DNA of 64,000 nucleotides from positions 79,694,685 to 79,758,684 of the forward strand of contig CM061238.1 of the NCBI GenBank assembly GCA_030848705.1, written 5' to 3'. The notes under the pieces were generated by a model. It did no database searches and was not told the origin of the DNA. It worked only from the letters and a program-made list of their open reading frames with translations. Source of the DNA: Heracleum sosnowskyi. Its lineage: Eukaryota; Streptophyta; Magnoliopsida; Apiales; Apiaceae. Position numbers and translations under genes: made by a program. Below, piece by piece: positions 1 through 10,755 of this stretch (within the stretch, counting starts at the first letter, position 1; each line of letters begins with the position of its first letter).

Positions 1-911
1 AAGCGAAAATTGGGCAAACAATCATTTTTTTCAAGAAAACAGTCAAAATCGGTCAAAAAACAGATTAATCGGTAAAAAATCGGACTAATTAGTAAAAATT
101 AGTTAAAATTAAAATAATTAATTAAAAAATTTAAAATATAGAAACTTGATTAAAAAATAAGAAAAAAATATTATTTTTGTACATATAATTATTATTTTAG
201 ATGCCTAAATCATAAATTCTCTTAATTTTTCCTCTCAAATTGATCTCTAATTCAAAAGTTAGATCTTGAAATTTTTTATTTATTACAATTATACCATATT
301 TGTAATATATTTTTATAAATATATTATAATTATATATATTTAGTTAAAATAATAGAATAATTTTATATGAAATATAATTTATATATATATAATATTATTA
401 GATTTATTACGATTAATGATCTGATTAATCATCCCGATTAATCTTCGATAATCTGATTAATTCCCGAACGATGATTTTACCGATTAACTCTGACTCTCGT
501 TTTTTAGCTAATTGCTAAATGCTATAAGGCCTTAATGTATGTTTTCCGTTATTTACATTCCACACAAAATATAATGGGTTGAAGAAGCCGTTTACAAAAG
601 ACAGGCAACGCAGCTCTGCAGCTCTGAGTTTGTGCTAAAGTTGGCATCGGAAATTTTTGTAAAGCCCAATAAGCTCCTCCACATCGAAGCCTACTCGGCC
701 CAAATAAATAACCCAACCATAACTATATAGTAGTAATTATTTCCTTTTAATAAAAAAGGATTAAACAAATTTACTACTTGATGAATCCAAACCGTTGGTT
801 TTCACGGTATCTAATACACGTGGCCCAAACTACTCCCCTGCACCCACACTCACTCAAACAAATCTCTCCCATCGTCATCGTCAATTGAAGATGATAATTC
901 ATTACTCTAGC
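1..911. other. AT-rich flank and upstream region of the DUF760 gene
   Basis: Positions 1-500 are very AT-rich with many short repeats of GATTAAT and its complement ATTAATC (strong around 410-490), which looks like a decayed small transposon, but no ends or target duplication could be fixed. From about 500 to 960 the composition becomes more mixed and should hold the promoter and 5' UTR of the gene starting at 961. No ORF of note was seen. Confidence 0.5.
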
Positions 912-920
912 TAGGGTTTA
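912..920 (+). promoter_or_regulatory. telo-box (TAGGGTTTA) in the leader of the DUF760 gene
   Basis: TAGGGTTTA lies 41 bases upstream of the ATG. Telo-boxes (AAACCCTA and its complement) are common near transcription starts of plant housekeeping genes; a role here is inference. Confidence 0.4.
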
Positions 921-960
921 TACAGAGCCCTAAAAATTGGTCTAATCTAACAACATTCAA

Positions 961-3737
961 ATGTATTCAGTAACCTTAAAACCCTCGGTCGTGTTCTCAC
1001 ATTCTTCGAGGTTGTTAATTGAATCGTCTCGAAAGAATAATTTAATCCCAAATAATAATTATGTTACATTTCCTGTAAGAAAAGTTTATAAAGGGGCCTC
1101 TTTAATTTTGAAAGCTCAATCACAAGACAACAACAACAACAACAACAACAACAATACTTCTAGTGATTCTAAACCCCCTAATGGAACTCTGGTAAGCTGT
1201 TTTTTATTGTTTGTGTCTCTTGCTTTTTGTATTGTTGTTCATGTTATGTTTCAATTGTAATTGTGTTAGCATTTTTTTTAGATTTTTTGAGAGTTTGTTA
1301 TAATGAAATCGAAATTTAGGTGGTTAAGTATTGTTAGAATTATTGTATGCCTGTGCTTATTGTTTAGTAATTGTTAAGTAGTTGTCTCGGAGTCGAAGAA
1401 AAGTGTGCCACGGGTGAAAAGAGGAAGAAAGCGAAGAAATTGTACTAATTAGGATGATTGGATGAGACCGCTTAATGTACAAAATCCAGTTGTAGATACT
1501 AATGTAGATTGTAGCCGCTGTACGTCACTTGAAAATGGCGTTTTGCGGTGTAATGCTTTTTCCTGATTAGTCCTGTGAACCCATTTTTATTCGGTTTTGG
1601 TAAAGAGGGTTTGTTAAAAACTATATTCCTGTGCTAGCTGTAAATTTGGATTGTTTGCATAGTAAAAGTAAATCGGCTTAAGCCACGGTTCTGATATTTT
1701 TGTATGGACCCCTAGCAAAAAAGCCGGAAGGAAATTCTGTTGGAGTACGTTAAAAATGTGCAGCCTGAATTCATGGAGATGTTTGTTAAAAGAGCTCCAC
1801 AACAGGTATTTTATTTTGTTTATAGTTATTACTGTATTTTTCTAGATGTTTTTATCCATTTAAAAATGAAGTGACTCGTGTAAAGGTCAACTAAATTTGT
1901 TTGTCTTGTATTCCTTTAGGTAGTTGAGGCTATGCGTCAAACAGTAACAAATATGATTGGAACACTACCCCCACAATTCTTTGCAGTTACAGTAACGACT
2001 GTAAGTATATAAAGTTGCTGAAATACTCTACCAACCAAATCTGAATGGTTTAACATTTTTGACGCCTAGCATTAACTAGAATCTCCCGGCACTGGTTTAG
2101 GTTGCTGAAAATCTTGCGCAGCTCATGTACAGTGTCCTAATGACCGGGTATATGTTCAGGAATGCACAGTACAGGCTTGAATTGCAGCAAAGTTTAGAAC
2201 AAGTTGCTCTTCCTGATGCACAAGAGAAGAAGGCAAGTGCATTGTGTTCTTCTTTTGCTTTTTATGATCTCATTAGCTGGTTTTTGAAAGTAGTGGATCA
2301 TGAGTTGCATGTCAAGAATGAATATATTTTACAAGCCCAACATGAAAACTGTTAGTCATTACTCCCGTATGTTGTCCTCTAGTTTCAATGTCTTTGAACT
2401 AAATTGAGTTGCTTTCCCTACATGCCTTGCAATAACTAATTTGATTGCTGACAATCCACCAAATAGCACACTTAACACCTACTTAATCCAATTGCTATTA
2501 ATTAATTTTACAAGGTTTGGTAACTAATATCAGTACTTTACAGGATGTGCCAGATTATGCACCAGGTACACAGAAAAAGGTTACTGGTGAAGTTATTAAA
2601 TGGAATAATGTTTCTGGTCCTGAGACAATAGATGCTGCGAAGTATATTGAGTTGCTGGAAGCAGAAATTGAGGAACTTAACCGACAAGTAGGAAGGAAGT
2701 CTGCTAATGGACAGAATGAATTGTTAGAGTATCTTAAGTCACTAGAGCCCCAAAATCTGAAGGTTAGGAGATGACTACTCTGGGAGTTTCAAAATATGGT
2801 TGCTAACCCAATATTTTGTCATAACTTTCTGCTGCAGGTGCACTATGGTGGTATATTATTAAATCTGATAAATGTGAAATTTTAGCTTTTGTTCTTCCAT
2901 ACTTTTGGGCTAAGAAATTTGATTATCTCAATTTGCTTCGTAACGGATATTATATGACTTATTAAAGAACCCTGATGCCGGTCTTTAAGCAATAACTGTT
3001 GTTTTACTCGCAAATTATATTTATCTTATTTCAGGACTTGACAAGTACCGCTGGAGAAGATGTCGTTTTGGCAATGAATACGTTCATCAAACGGCTCTTG
3101 GCTGTATCTGATCCTGATAAGATGAAGGTCTGTTGTCAATTTCATCGTATTTATTTCCATCAAGAAAGTGACATGTAATTGATGATTGGTGTGATGTATT
3201 CTTTGACCCTAACTTCAAGCTTTTACTGTGGAATTTCTCTTTCTGCACGGCCAGAAACAAGAAAAGAATGAAACCCTTGCTGCTACATTAGCATTGTTGC
3301 ATGGTTAAAATTATAGCGGCAGTTTGGTTTTGCATGTTCCATATATGACATAAAGATGCATACAGAGCAATTAATATTTAATAATTTCTGTTAAAAATTT
3401 ATCAATTTCCATATTCATGGTAGTTGAACATGGTATGTCACCTTTTCTGCTACTTGTGGGCTAGACTTTTGCTTGACTTTAGGCTACAATAAGTTTAAAT
3501 ATTACGATTATTAATCTCCCCAGTTGAAACTAATGGAAACTGACGGACTATGTTTGGCCTTTTATCTTTTTACAGACTAGTGTAACAGAGACGAGTGCAC
3601 CAGAACTTGCGAAACTGCTTTACTGGCTGATGGTGGTAGGATATGGTATTCGCAATATTGAAGTTCGTTTTGACATGGAACGTGTACTTGGAACTCCACC
3701 AAAATTTGCAGAGTTGCCTCCTGGTGAAAATATATAG
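961..3737 (+). CDS. DUF760 family protein, probably chloroplast-targeted (7 exons, 335 aa)
   Basis: Exons assembled by hand: 961-1191, 1716-1805, 1920-2000, 2101-2232, 2544-2762, 3035-3127 and 3576-3737, total 1008 nt, in frame to a TAG stop. The N-terminus (first ~50 residues) is rich in Ser, Arg, Lys and Asn and poor in acids, like a plastid transit peptide, and is followed by a run of nine Asn. The mature part holds two related segments (QPEFMEMFVKRAPQQVVEAM, and later TSAPELAKLLYWLMVVGYG), the paired pattern of the plant DUF760 family. Members include UV-B-induced and seed-maturation-like plastid proteins of unknown biochemical function. All introns start GT except intron 4, which starts GC (AAG/GCAAGT). 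The start at 961 is the first ATG after the leader and gives the transit-like N-terminus. The family is confident; the plastid location is inferred. Confidence 0.88.
1129..1155 (+). repeat. (AAC)8-AAT microsatellite coding nine Asn
   Basis: Eight AAC codons plus one AAT follow GAC in exon 1 of the DUF760 gene, just after the likely transit peptide. Repeat-length change here would alter only an Asn linker. Confidence 0.9.
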
Positions 3738-4536
3738 TGCTTATTCTAAAATGGAGATATTGGCACCATGGGGGAATGTTAATTAGAAAGAAATACCATG
3801 AGCAGACGAAAGATAGGATTGCTGTGTACTTCTCTTCAGATGTTCCTAAAGGGTGTTCATTCCTTTTTATGCATATAAGCTACAAATTAATTGCCAAAAA
3901 TTATATTAACATACACTGTCACCAGATCTCAATGTGTCTCGATATCATTCTAAAGTGTGGTGGAGAACCGCACATTTTATATCTGGCATTCATCGGCAGC
4001 ATATAATGATTTTTTTGCATTCAAATCTTCATGACAAAAAGGAAAATAAAAAATTAAGCATCTTTGGAGTTCCATTTTTGACATATCTTTGGTCTCTAAT
4101 TATGTTTTCTTTCCACAAGCTCTAAGCACAGTCTGGCTGCAGCTAGGAAAACCAATGGATTTTCCCCTTTCTACAATCAAGCCTGAACCTTTTCCTAAAA
4201 TCCTGCATGAACCTATGGGTAGGCTCAGTGAGTCAGCAGTTGGCTTGGATGCGATCACACCTTGTAGAACATTTCGATGGAGATTCCTTTTCTGCTTTAC
4301 CTCTCAGGCTGAAACACAGCAGACCTGCATGTGCAATTGTGCAGTAATCAAAGAAAAGGAAGCGACGTAACTACTTCGGCCAAAATTGTTATGTCTAGGA
4401 GATCAACAAGGTTCTTTTTTTCCAACTTCACTCATCTTGACCTAATTGACTCGGTTGTCAGATTATCCATCTATACTACTAATATATTTACCGGAACACT
4501 GACTCAGTTGTCAGTTATCGCTTTTATATGATACTA
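3738..4536 (+). other. 3' flank of the DUF760 gene
   Basis: Probable 3' UTR and intergenic DNA between the TAG stop and the Helitron-like block. It has short open frames, but none has recognisable content. No further gene is supported. Confidence 0.5.
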
Positions 4537-7500
4537 CTAGCTTATAGCCCATGCACGGTTACTTAAATTTTATTTATAATTATTTGTTTATAATTATATT
4601 TTAATTACCCATGGAACACACAATTGTTTTTTTAATATTTATAATTATATTTATTTATGAATATTTTAATATTTAAAAGTTATTAGTTTACATGATTAAA
4701 TTATTGTTAAAAAAGATTTAGCCAAAAAAAATTATAGTTAAAAATTTGATATTTATTATATTTTACACGCTCAATTTAATATTTGTTTATATTGAGTTAT
4801 AAAAGTTAGATTTGGCCAATTTTACGGTTCACATGAAATTCACAAAATAATCTTTAATTTAGTTGTGGTTTAATAGTTCTTTTTCAATTAAAAACTATTC
4901 TAAAACTAAAAAGAGAATAAAGTGACGAAATTTAATATTGAGAATTCTATTCGATTTAGGAAATCTACTTAACTTATATGTAGTTAAATTATTAGAATAA
5001 CCTTTATTAACCAAATACAGGGTTTAATGTTAAATCTAACGGTTTTCACCTATCTATTTAAGATTAAACGATTTTTATTATTTTGGTTATAAATGGGTTT
5101 CCTTATTTAATTACAACTATTTTTATGTTTTAACTTTTTGGAAAATTCAATCATAATATAATATCTTTTAACTTATATCATTTTTAGATAATAATTTCTT
5201 TTGATATGATATAATCTTGATCATCTATTTTTAAAAGTATTGGATCTAACGGTTGAGAATGTTTTGGCGGTATTTAGGACCAAACTACCAAGATAACATC
5301 ATTAATTTTTCTTAATTTTTATAATTTTTATAATTTTTAATTTTTTTAAATATTTATTGCTAAATATAAGATACTCTTTTTTGTAATATGTTAATGATGC
5401 GGGAATTTTGAACTTTTGAGAAAATAAATTATCAATTAAAATATATATTTTTTATAATAGTTCTTCTTTTAAAGTAGTACACCGTGACGATCAAAATTCT
5501 GTATAAAATTCATTTTTTTTATAGTATATCCCGTAAATATCTATGTTATTATATTAAAGACTAAATAATGAAAGCTTTCTTATAAGTGTGATCACTCAAT
5601 CCATAATCGTTGGATCTTTCAAATTAAATTGTTGAGAAATGTTACATATAACAGTAAAATTATCATTTAGAATGATCTAAGATTTGAATCTACCAACAAC
5701 ATATTAAAATTTACAGGTTTTTTTTTTGAAAAAAAAAAGATTTATTTTCATTTTTTTTCTTTCAAACATAGGTTATTTGATAATATTTTTTGTAAAGTAC
5801 GATTTTTCAGAAAAGTACTATACTAATTGATTAACAAACTTTTAAAGTTTCGAATTTAATAATTTACAATGTATATAGGTTAAAAAAGTTAGGTTTGTTC
5901 TGTAGCTGAGTCTACAATTTCAAAATACGATTTTTTTTAATATGAATATAGTCCCGCTAACAATGAAATTAGGTCTCTATGAGTGCTTATAAAACAAAAT
6001 CATAATTTGCGTATAATTTATTATTTAATAATAAATTATATTTGATTAGTTATGATCTATAACTTAATAAAATAGGATAAAAAATATGCACAATTTTATA
6101 AAATTTTATCCTCTTATTATTATATTCTTTGTTGATTTGAATTTTTCTTAGATTGATTTTAATTTTTGAACATAGATTTCTAAATTTAAAATAGTTAGAA
6201 AAAAGTAATTAAATTGGCGTTAAAATAATGATGACATAATAATCATTATTAGAATTTAAATACTCAATTTACTGATCTGGGCTTTATCTTGTGTTTTAAA
6301 AATCAGATTTTGACGATTTTACACCCCACGTGAAGATAATTAAATTATTTTTAGTTAAAAGATGATGGAGAATCTATTCAATATAGAAAACTTATTTATA
6401 TTTGGTATATTTGGTTTAAATTATCAAAATACACTTTTTAGAATTTAAATATAATCCTATTATAAATAAAATACACTTTTTTAATATTTGATCAAATGAT
6501 TTTCATTTATCTAGTTAAGATCTAATAGTCCTTATTAATTTGGTTGTCACGATCAAAATTTTGGATAAATCCCTATTATGCTTATTATATAAAAGAGTTT
6601 AATATAATAAGGATATCAAGTACATACTGATATAAGTATTTTACTAACTGCTTTTACTTTTAATGTTTCGGTTTTATTTATAGTGTATATAAAATTTTAA
6701 AATACATTATTACTTTAAAATTATTAAACTATATAAAAATTATGTTATGATTATATAAAATTTTATTCTCATATTATTATAGCCTTTATCGATTTGAATT
6801 TGTTCTTAATTTATTTTAATACTTTATTGAAAGAAAGATAAAATTTCTATATTTAAAAGAATTAGTGGAAAAATAAATAAATTGGTGCTACAATTATAAA
6901 AAAATATTTATTAAAATTTAGATACTCACTTTACTATTTGGGCTCTATCATGAGTTTTAGAAATTGAATTCTGACGATTTTATAACCCATGTGAAACTAA
7001 CGAAATTATCTTTAATTTAATGATGATTTAATAATTATTATCTAACTTGACCAGTGACCTACCCATAAACCGAAAAGAAAAGATGGTTAAGTATTATATT
7101 CAAAATTATTGTTTATGAATATGAAACCCTCAATATTTTAATAATATTTTGTTATTATCCTTTTATGTTTGTTATATGTAAAATAATATAATTATAATTT
7201 GGATTAATCAAATTGTTATGTTCCTTCAGAAAAAAAATGTTTAAATTTATTCTTGTACATGAGTTCTCCTAAGTCTCTTATAACGCATGGTCCACATGTA
7301 TCATTGTTATATGATATACATGAGCATTATATTGATAATTTTTAATATTGTAATCGATATGAATTGTTATCTGATATTTGGTTTAACAATTATTATCTAA
7401 CTCGAACTATACATAAATTAAAGAGAAAAGATATTTAAGAATTTTTACATAAAAAAATTTTAAATTATCAAAATACACTTTTTAGTATTTAAATATAATT

Positions 7501-7730
7501 CTATTATTAATCAGATACACTTTTTAATATTAGATCTAACAATTCTCATCGATCTATTTAAGATCTGACTGTAATAATTAATTTGGTCGTATAGTGGTCG
7601 TACACGGACCAGATCGATTTTAATTTTTTCTTAAATTGATTTTAATATTTTATTGAAATAAACATAGAATTTATAAATTTAAAAGAATTAGGAAAAAAAT
7701 TAAATTGGTGCTACAATAATAAAAAAAATT

Positions 7731-8216
7731 ATTAAAATTTAGATAATCACTTTACTGTTTGGGCTCTATCTTGAGTTTTAGACAACAGATTTTAACAATT
7801 TTACAGCCCACGCGAAGCTAACAAAATTATCTTTAATTTAATGATGGTTTAATAATTATTATCTAACTGGAACTATCCATAAACTAAAGAGAAAAGATAA
7901 TTACGATTTTTTACATAAAGATTTCTATTTAATATAAAAAACCTATTTATAATTGGTTTAAATTAAAAAAAATATTAAAATTTAGATAACCACTTTACTC
8001 TTTGGGCTCTATCTTGAGTTTTAGACAACAGATTTTAACAATTTTACAGCTCACGCGAAGCTAACAAAATTATCTTTAATTTAATGATGGTTTAATAATT
8101 ATTATCTAACTGGAACTATCCATAAACTAAAGAGAAAAGATAATTACGATTTTTTACATAAAGATTTCTATTCAATATTGAAAAACCTATTTATAATTGG
8201 TTTAAATTATCAAAAT
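7731..8216. repeat. 243-bp tandem duplication
   Basis: The block beginning ATTAAAATTTAGATAA at 7731 restarts at 7974 with few differences, covering the GGGCTCTATCTTGAGTTTTA and AACTATCCATAAACTAAAG parts in both copies. It lies inside the Helitron-like block. Confidence 0.8.
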
Positions 8217-8398
8217 ACACCTTTTAGTATTTAAATATTATCCTATTATTAATCAAATACAATTTTTAATATTATATCTAACGGTCCTCATCTATTTGAA
8301 TATTTATAGTTTTATAATCCAACGGATCATATACTTTTGGTAGTACAGTGACCGACCAAAGTTTTGGATAAGATCTCTCTTACGCTTATTATATATAA

Positions 8399-8403
8399 GG
8401 AGT
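8399..8403. repeat. Target-site duplication GGAGT, left, of element A
   Basis: GGAGT directly precedes the TG of the left LTR and is repeated after the CA of the right LTR at 34914-34918. Confidence 0.92.
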
Positions 8404-9748
8404 TGTTAGGTCCTGATAAGTTTGTAGAAGGGGGGTTGAATACAAACTATACCGTTTTATCGAATTTGTTCTTTAAATGATTTAACTGTTTAGGAACAAA
8501 TTTTATGCGGAATAAAATGAAACATGATTCAAGTTAAATAAAACTATATTAAACTTGAAGGGTGTTACAAATGGTACTGAATACAAGATTGAATCTCAAA
8601 TAAATTAAAACAAATCTAGAATAAATTCGACATGAATTTATCTATTTTTGTAATAAAATGATTTAACAATATCTGATAATTTGAGATTCGTTCTAGGGAT
8701 AAAAATCCGCTAGATAGTCAAAGCAATACAAGTAATCAACTTCTAGTGGTTTGGATTTAACAATACAAACTAGAATTAATTGCTTGAGAAGAAATAAGAT
8801 TTAAAGCTTCTGTGTTCTTGAGTAAATGCTTCTGCGTTGTTTTGTTTTTGTTCAACTGCATTCCTTTTCTATTCTGTCTGGCAATTAATACAAATCAATT
8901 AAGCCGTGTATGACCTGCCAACACAATTTCTAATTCTCGGTAGAACCTCAAAAGAACATTGTATGACCTTGAAAAAGTACATAGTATGACCTGCAAAAAG
9001 ACTTAGTATGACCTAATTAAATAGTTCAGTAGAACCTAGAATCAGGTCATACCGAGCTTTCAATATAGGTCATACCGAGTTTCTTAGAATATTAAACATA
9101 GGTCATACTAGTTCATTTTCAGAAAATCCTTTTAATTTAATTAGTTAGATTAAATTATAGATTAACTTAATTCTTTTAAATAGAATTAAGTTAATAAATA
9201 ATTTAAACTACTAACCTAATTAATTTAATAAATAAATTAATTCTGATAGAATTAATTTATTAATTAAATTAAATTAATAAATTAAATAAGATATCTTTAA
9301 AGCCTTGCATTTCTCTCTCTTCTGAAAACCACTGAATAGAGATGATTTAATTCCACTGATGATGTCGTCATTCGATGCACTGTCTGGTTTCATGAATAAC
9401 TGACTTCAATGATAATTCTTCATCTTTAAAACATTTAAAGCTGTGGCTTCTTTTCTTTAGCTTTGACAAAACTCTGTATCCTGTACTTCTTCCGTCACCA
9501 TCTGGAAATCTCTGTCACTGTAGTAAATCCACTATCTTGAATACTTCACTGAGGCTTGAACAATAAATTGAACTTCTTTCAATGTAGAATAACTTCAAGT
9601 CTGTAGATGACTTTAATTCTCCATTCTCTTGACAGATAAAACTATCTGAGATTCCTGTGACATATTAACTTATTATTTACTTATTACACACTTGTTTAAA
9701 TTAAGTTGTTTCCTCGGAATATTAACAGGCCTAAACATATGCCTTTCA
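8404..9748 (-). repeat. LTR-A, complete copy (3' LTR of element A, 1345 bp)
   Basis: Starts TGTTAGGTCCTGATAAG and ends CATATGCCTTTCA. The right LTR repeats its first 63 bp (19904-19966) and last ~303 bp (34606-34913). Positions about 8905-9115 hold at least eight copies, in both orientations, of a motif around GGTATGACC / GGTCATACC, several extended to CATACCGAG. Confidence 0.95.
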
Positions 9749-9758
9749 ATCTCCCCCT
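9749..9758 (-). promoter_or_regulatory. Polypurine tract of element A
   Basis: On the minus strand AGGGGGAGAT touches the TG of the 3' LTR. This is the plus-strand priming site in the Ty1/copia cycle. Confidence 0.85.
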
Positions 9759-10009
9759 ATTTGTTTGTTAGAGAATAACAATCAAATACCTAGAGGATAA
9801 CTCAACTAACTTAAACAAGAAATAGAAATGACTTTTAAGAGCCAAGTAAATAACAAGAAAAGTTCTGGATTTCATTTAACATTTTCCAGATTCAAACATT
9901 AAAGATAAATACAAGATAGATGTTCCTCTAGACTGAACACATATTTACATTGATCCTATCTTGAAATACCTAAGCTCTATACATATAACATTTACAGACT
10001 AGAGCTTCT

Positions 10010-10755
10010 TCAAATTTCAGACTCCATCATCTCTCCTTCTTCAAGTGCTTCAAGCAAATCCTTGTCCAGAATACGATCAGATTCAGAAGTAATGCCACTA
10101 GGTCTGACAGGTTGAGCTGTGACTTTCTTCAGCCTATTCTTCATTTGATGATATCTCTTGATATTGGCAATGCAATAGTCTTGAATCAAATCAGCAACTT
10201 CTGTCTTCTCTTGTGTAGCAAACCCTGTTGTCCTCAACATATTCTCCATATAGACAAGATGCCTGGCAGGATAATCTTTCAAAGAGATGGGGTCCATACC
10301 ACAAGTTTGAAGTGCCCTTCCTTTGTAAAATTTAACTTCATATGGCACATCCACAACTTGAGGACTAGCCTTCATTGCAAAGTCTCTTAACTGATCATGC
10401 AGCAGCTCAGCTAATGGAGAAGTTCTTTTAACCTTGCACATGAAGACCCATAGTTCAGAGAGAGTTCTGCTTTCCAGAAGATTGAGAGACACCAAGAAAG
10501 TTCCCTCATTATGAGTGTAAACATATATCTTCAACTCCTCTCTAACTCTGTCATATCCAGTTGTTATCCTTGAAATCTCTGCATGAAGAGCTTTCATATA
10601 TACTGTGTTGTCTGGATTGACCTGTCTGTACCTTTCCAACATCCCAAGAAACTTTGCATCATTATTAATTCCTTCTTGATGTGCAAACATTTCTCTTGCC
10701 TTGTCCCATTCCACTCCTTGCTTGAGCCTTACATACAATTTTCTATCACTGGCCT
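10010..10755 (-). pseudogene. Element A additional ORF, C-terminal part after a frameshift
   Basis: An open frame on the minus strand ends with stop at 10010. Its frame is shifted relative to the 907-aa ORF ending at 10756, and it stays open upstream across the last ~40 codons of that ORF with the same charged, helical style (Lys, Gln and Glu rich). It therefore looks like the original C-terminus, separated by one small indel near 10805-10850. It has no ATG of its own at the left edge. It has no recognised catalytic motif. There is a Leu-rich helical stretch and an acidic end (EALEEGEMMESEI). Confidence 0.7.

Larger units (their letters stand above)
4537..8403 (-). mobile_element. Helitron-like AT-rich block (non-autonomous, minus orientation)
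   Basis: The left edge reads CTAG then CTTATAGCCCATGCACGG, the mirror of a Helitron 3' end (short hairpin followed by CTAG). Near 6540-6596 and 8350-8401 the motif AAAATTTTGGATAA or AAAGTTTTGGATAA is followed by an AT tract that reads on the minus strand as a TC-start with ATATAATAAGC, like Helitron 5' ends. A repeated internal block (TTTTAC then CCCACG then GAAGCTAAC) recurs near 4822, 6310, 6975, 7795 and 8040. No long ORF and no RepHel gene were found. This is probably two or more short elements in tandem; internal borders are not fixed. Confidence 0.55.

Noticed and set aside
3934..4531. Small ORFs after the DUF760 gene
   Set aside because: Overlapping short frames without homologous motifs; best read as 3' UTR and intergenic DNA.
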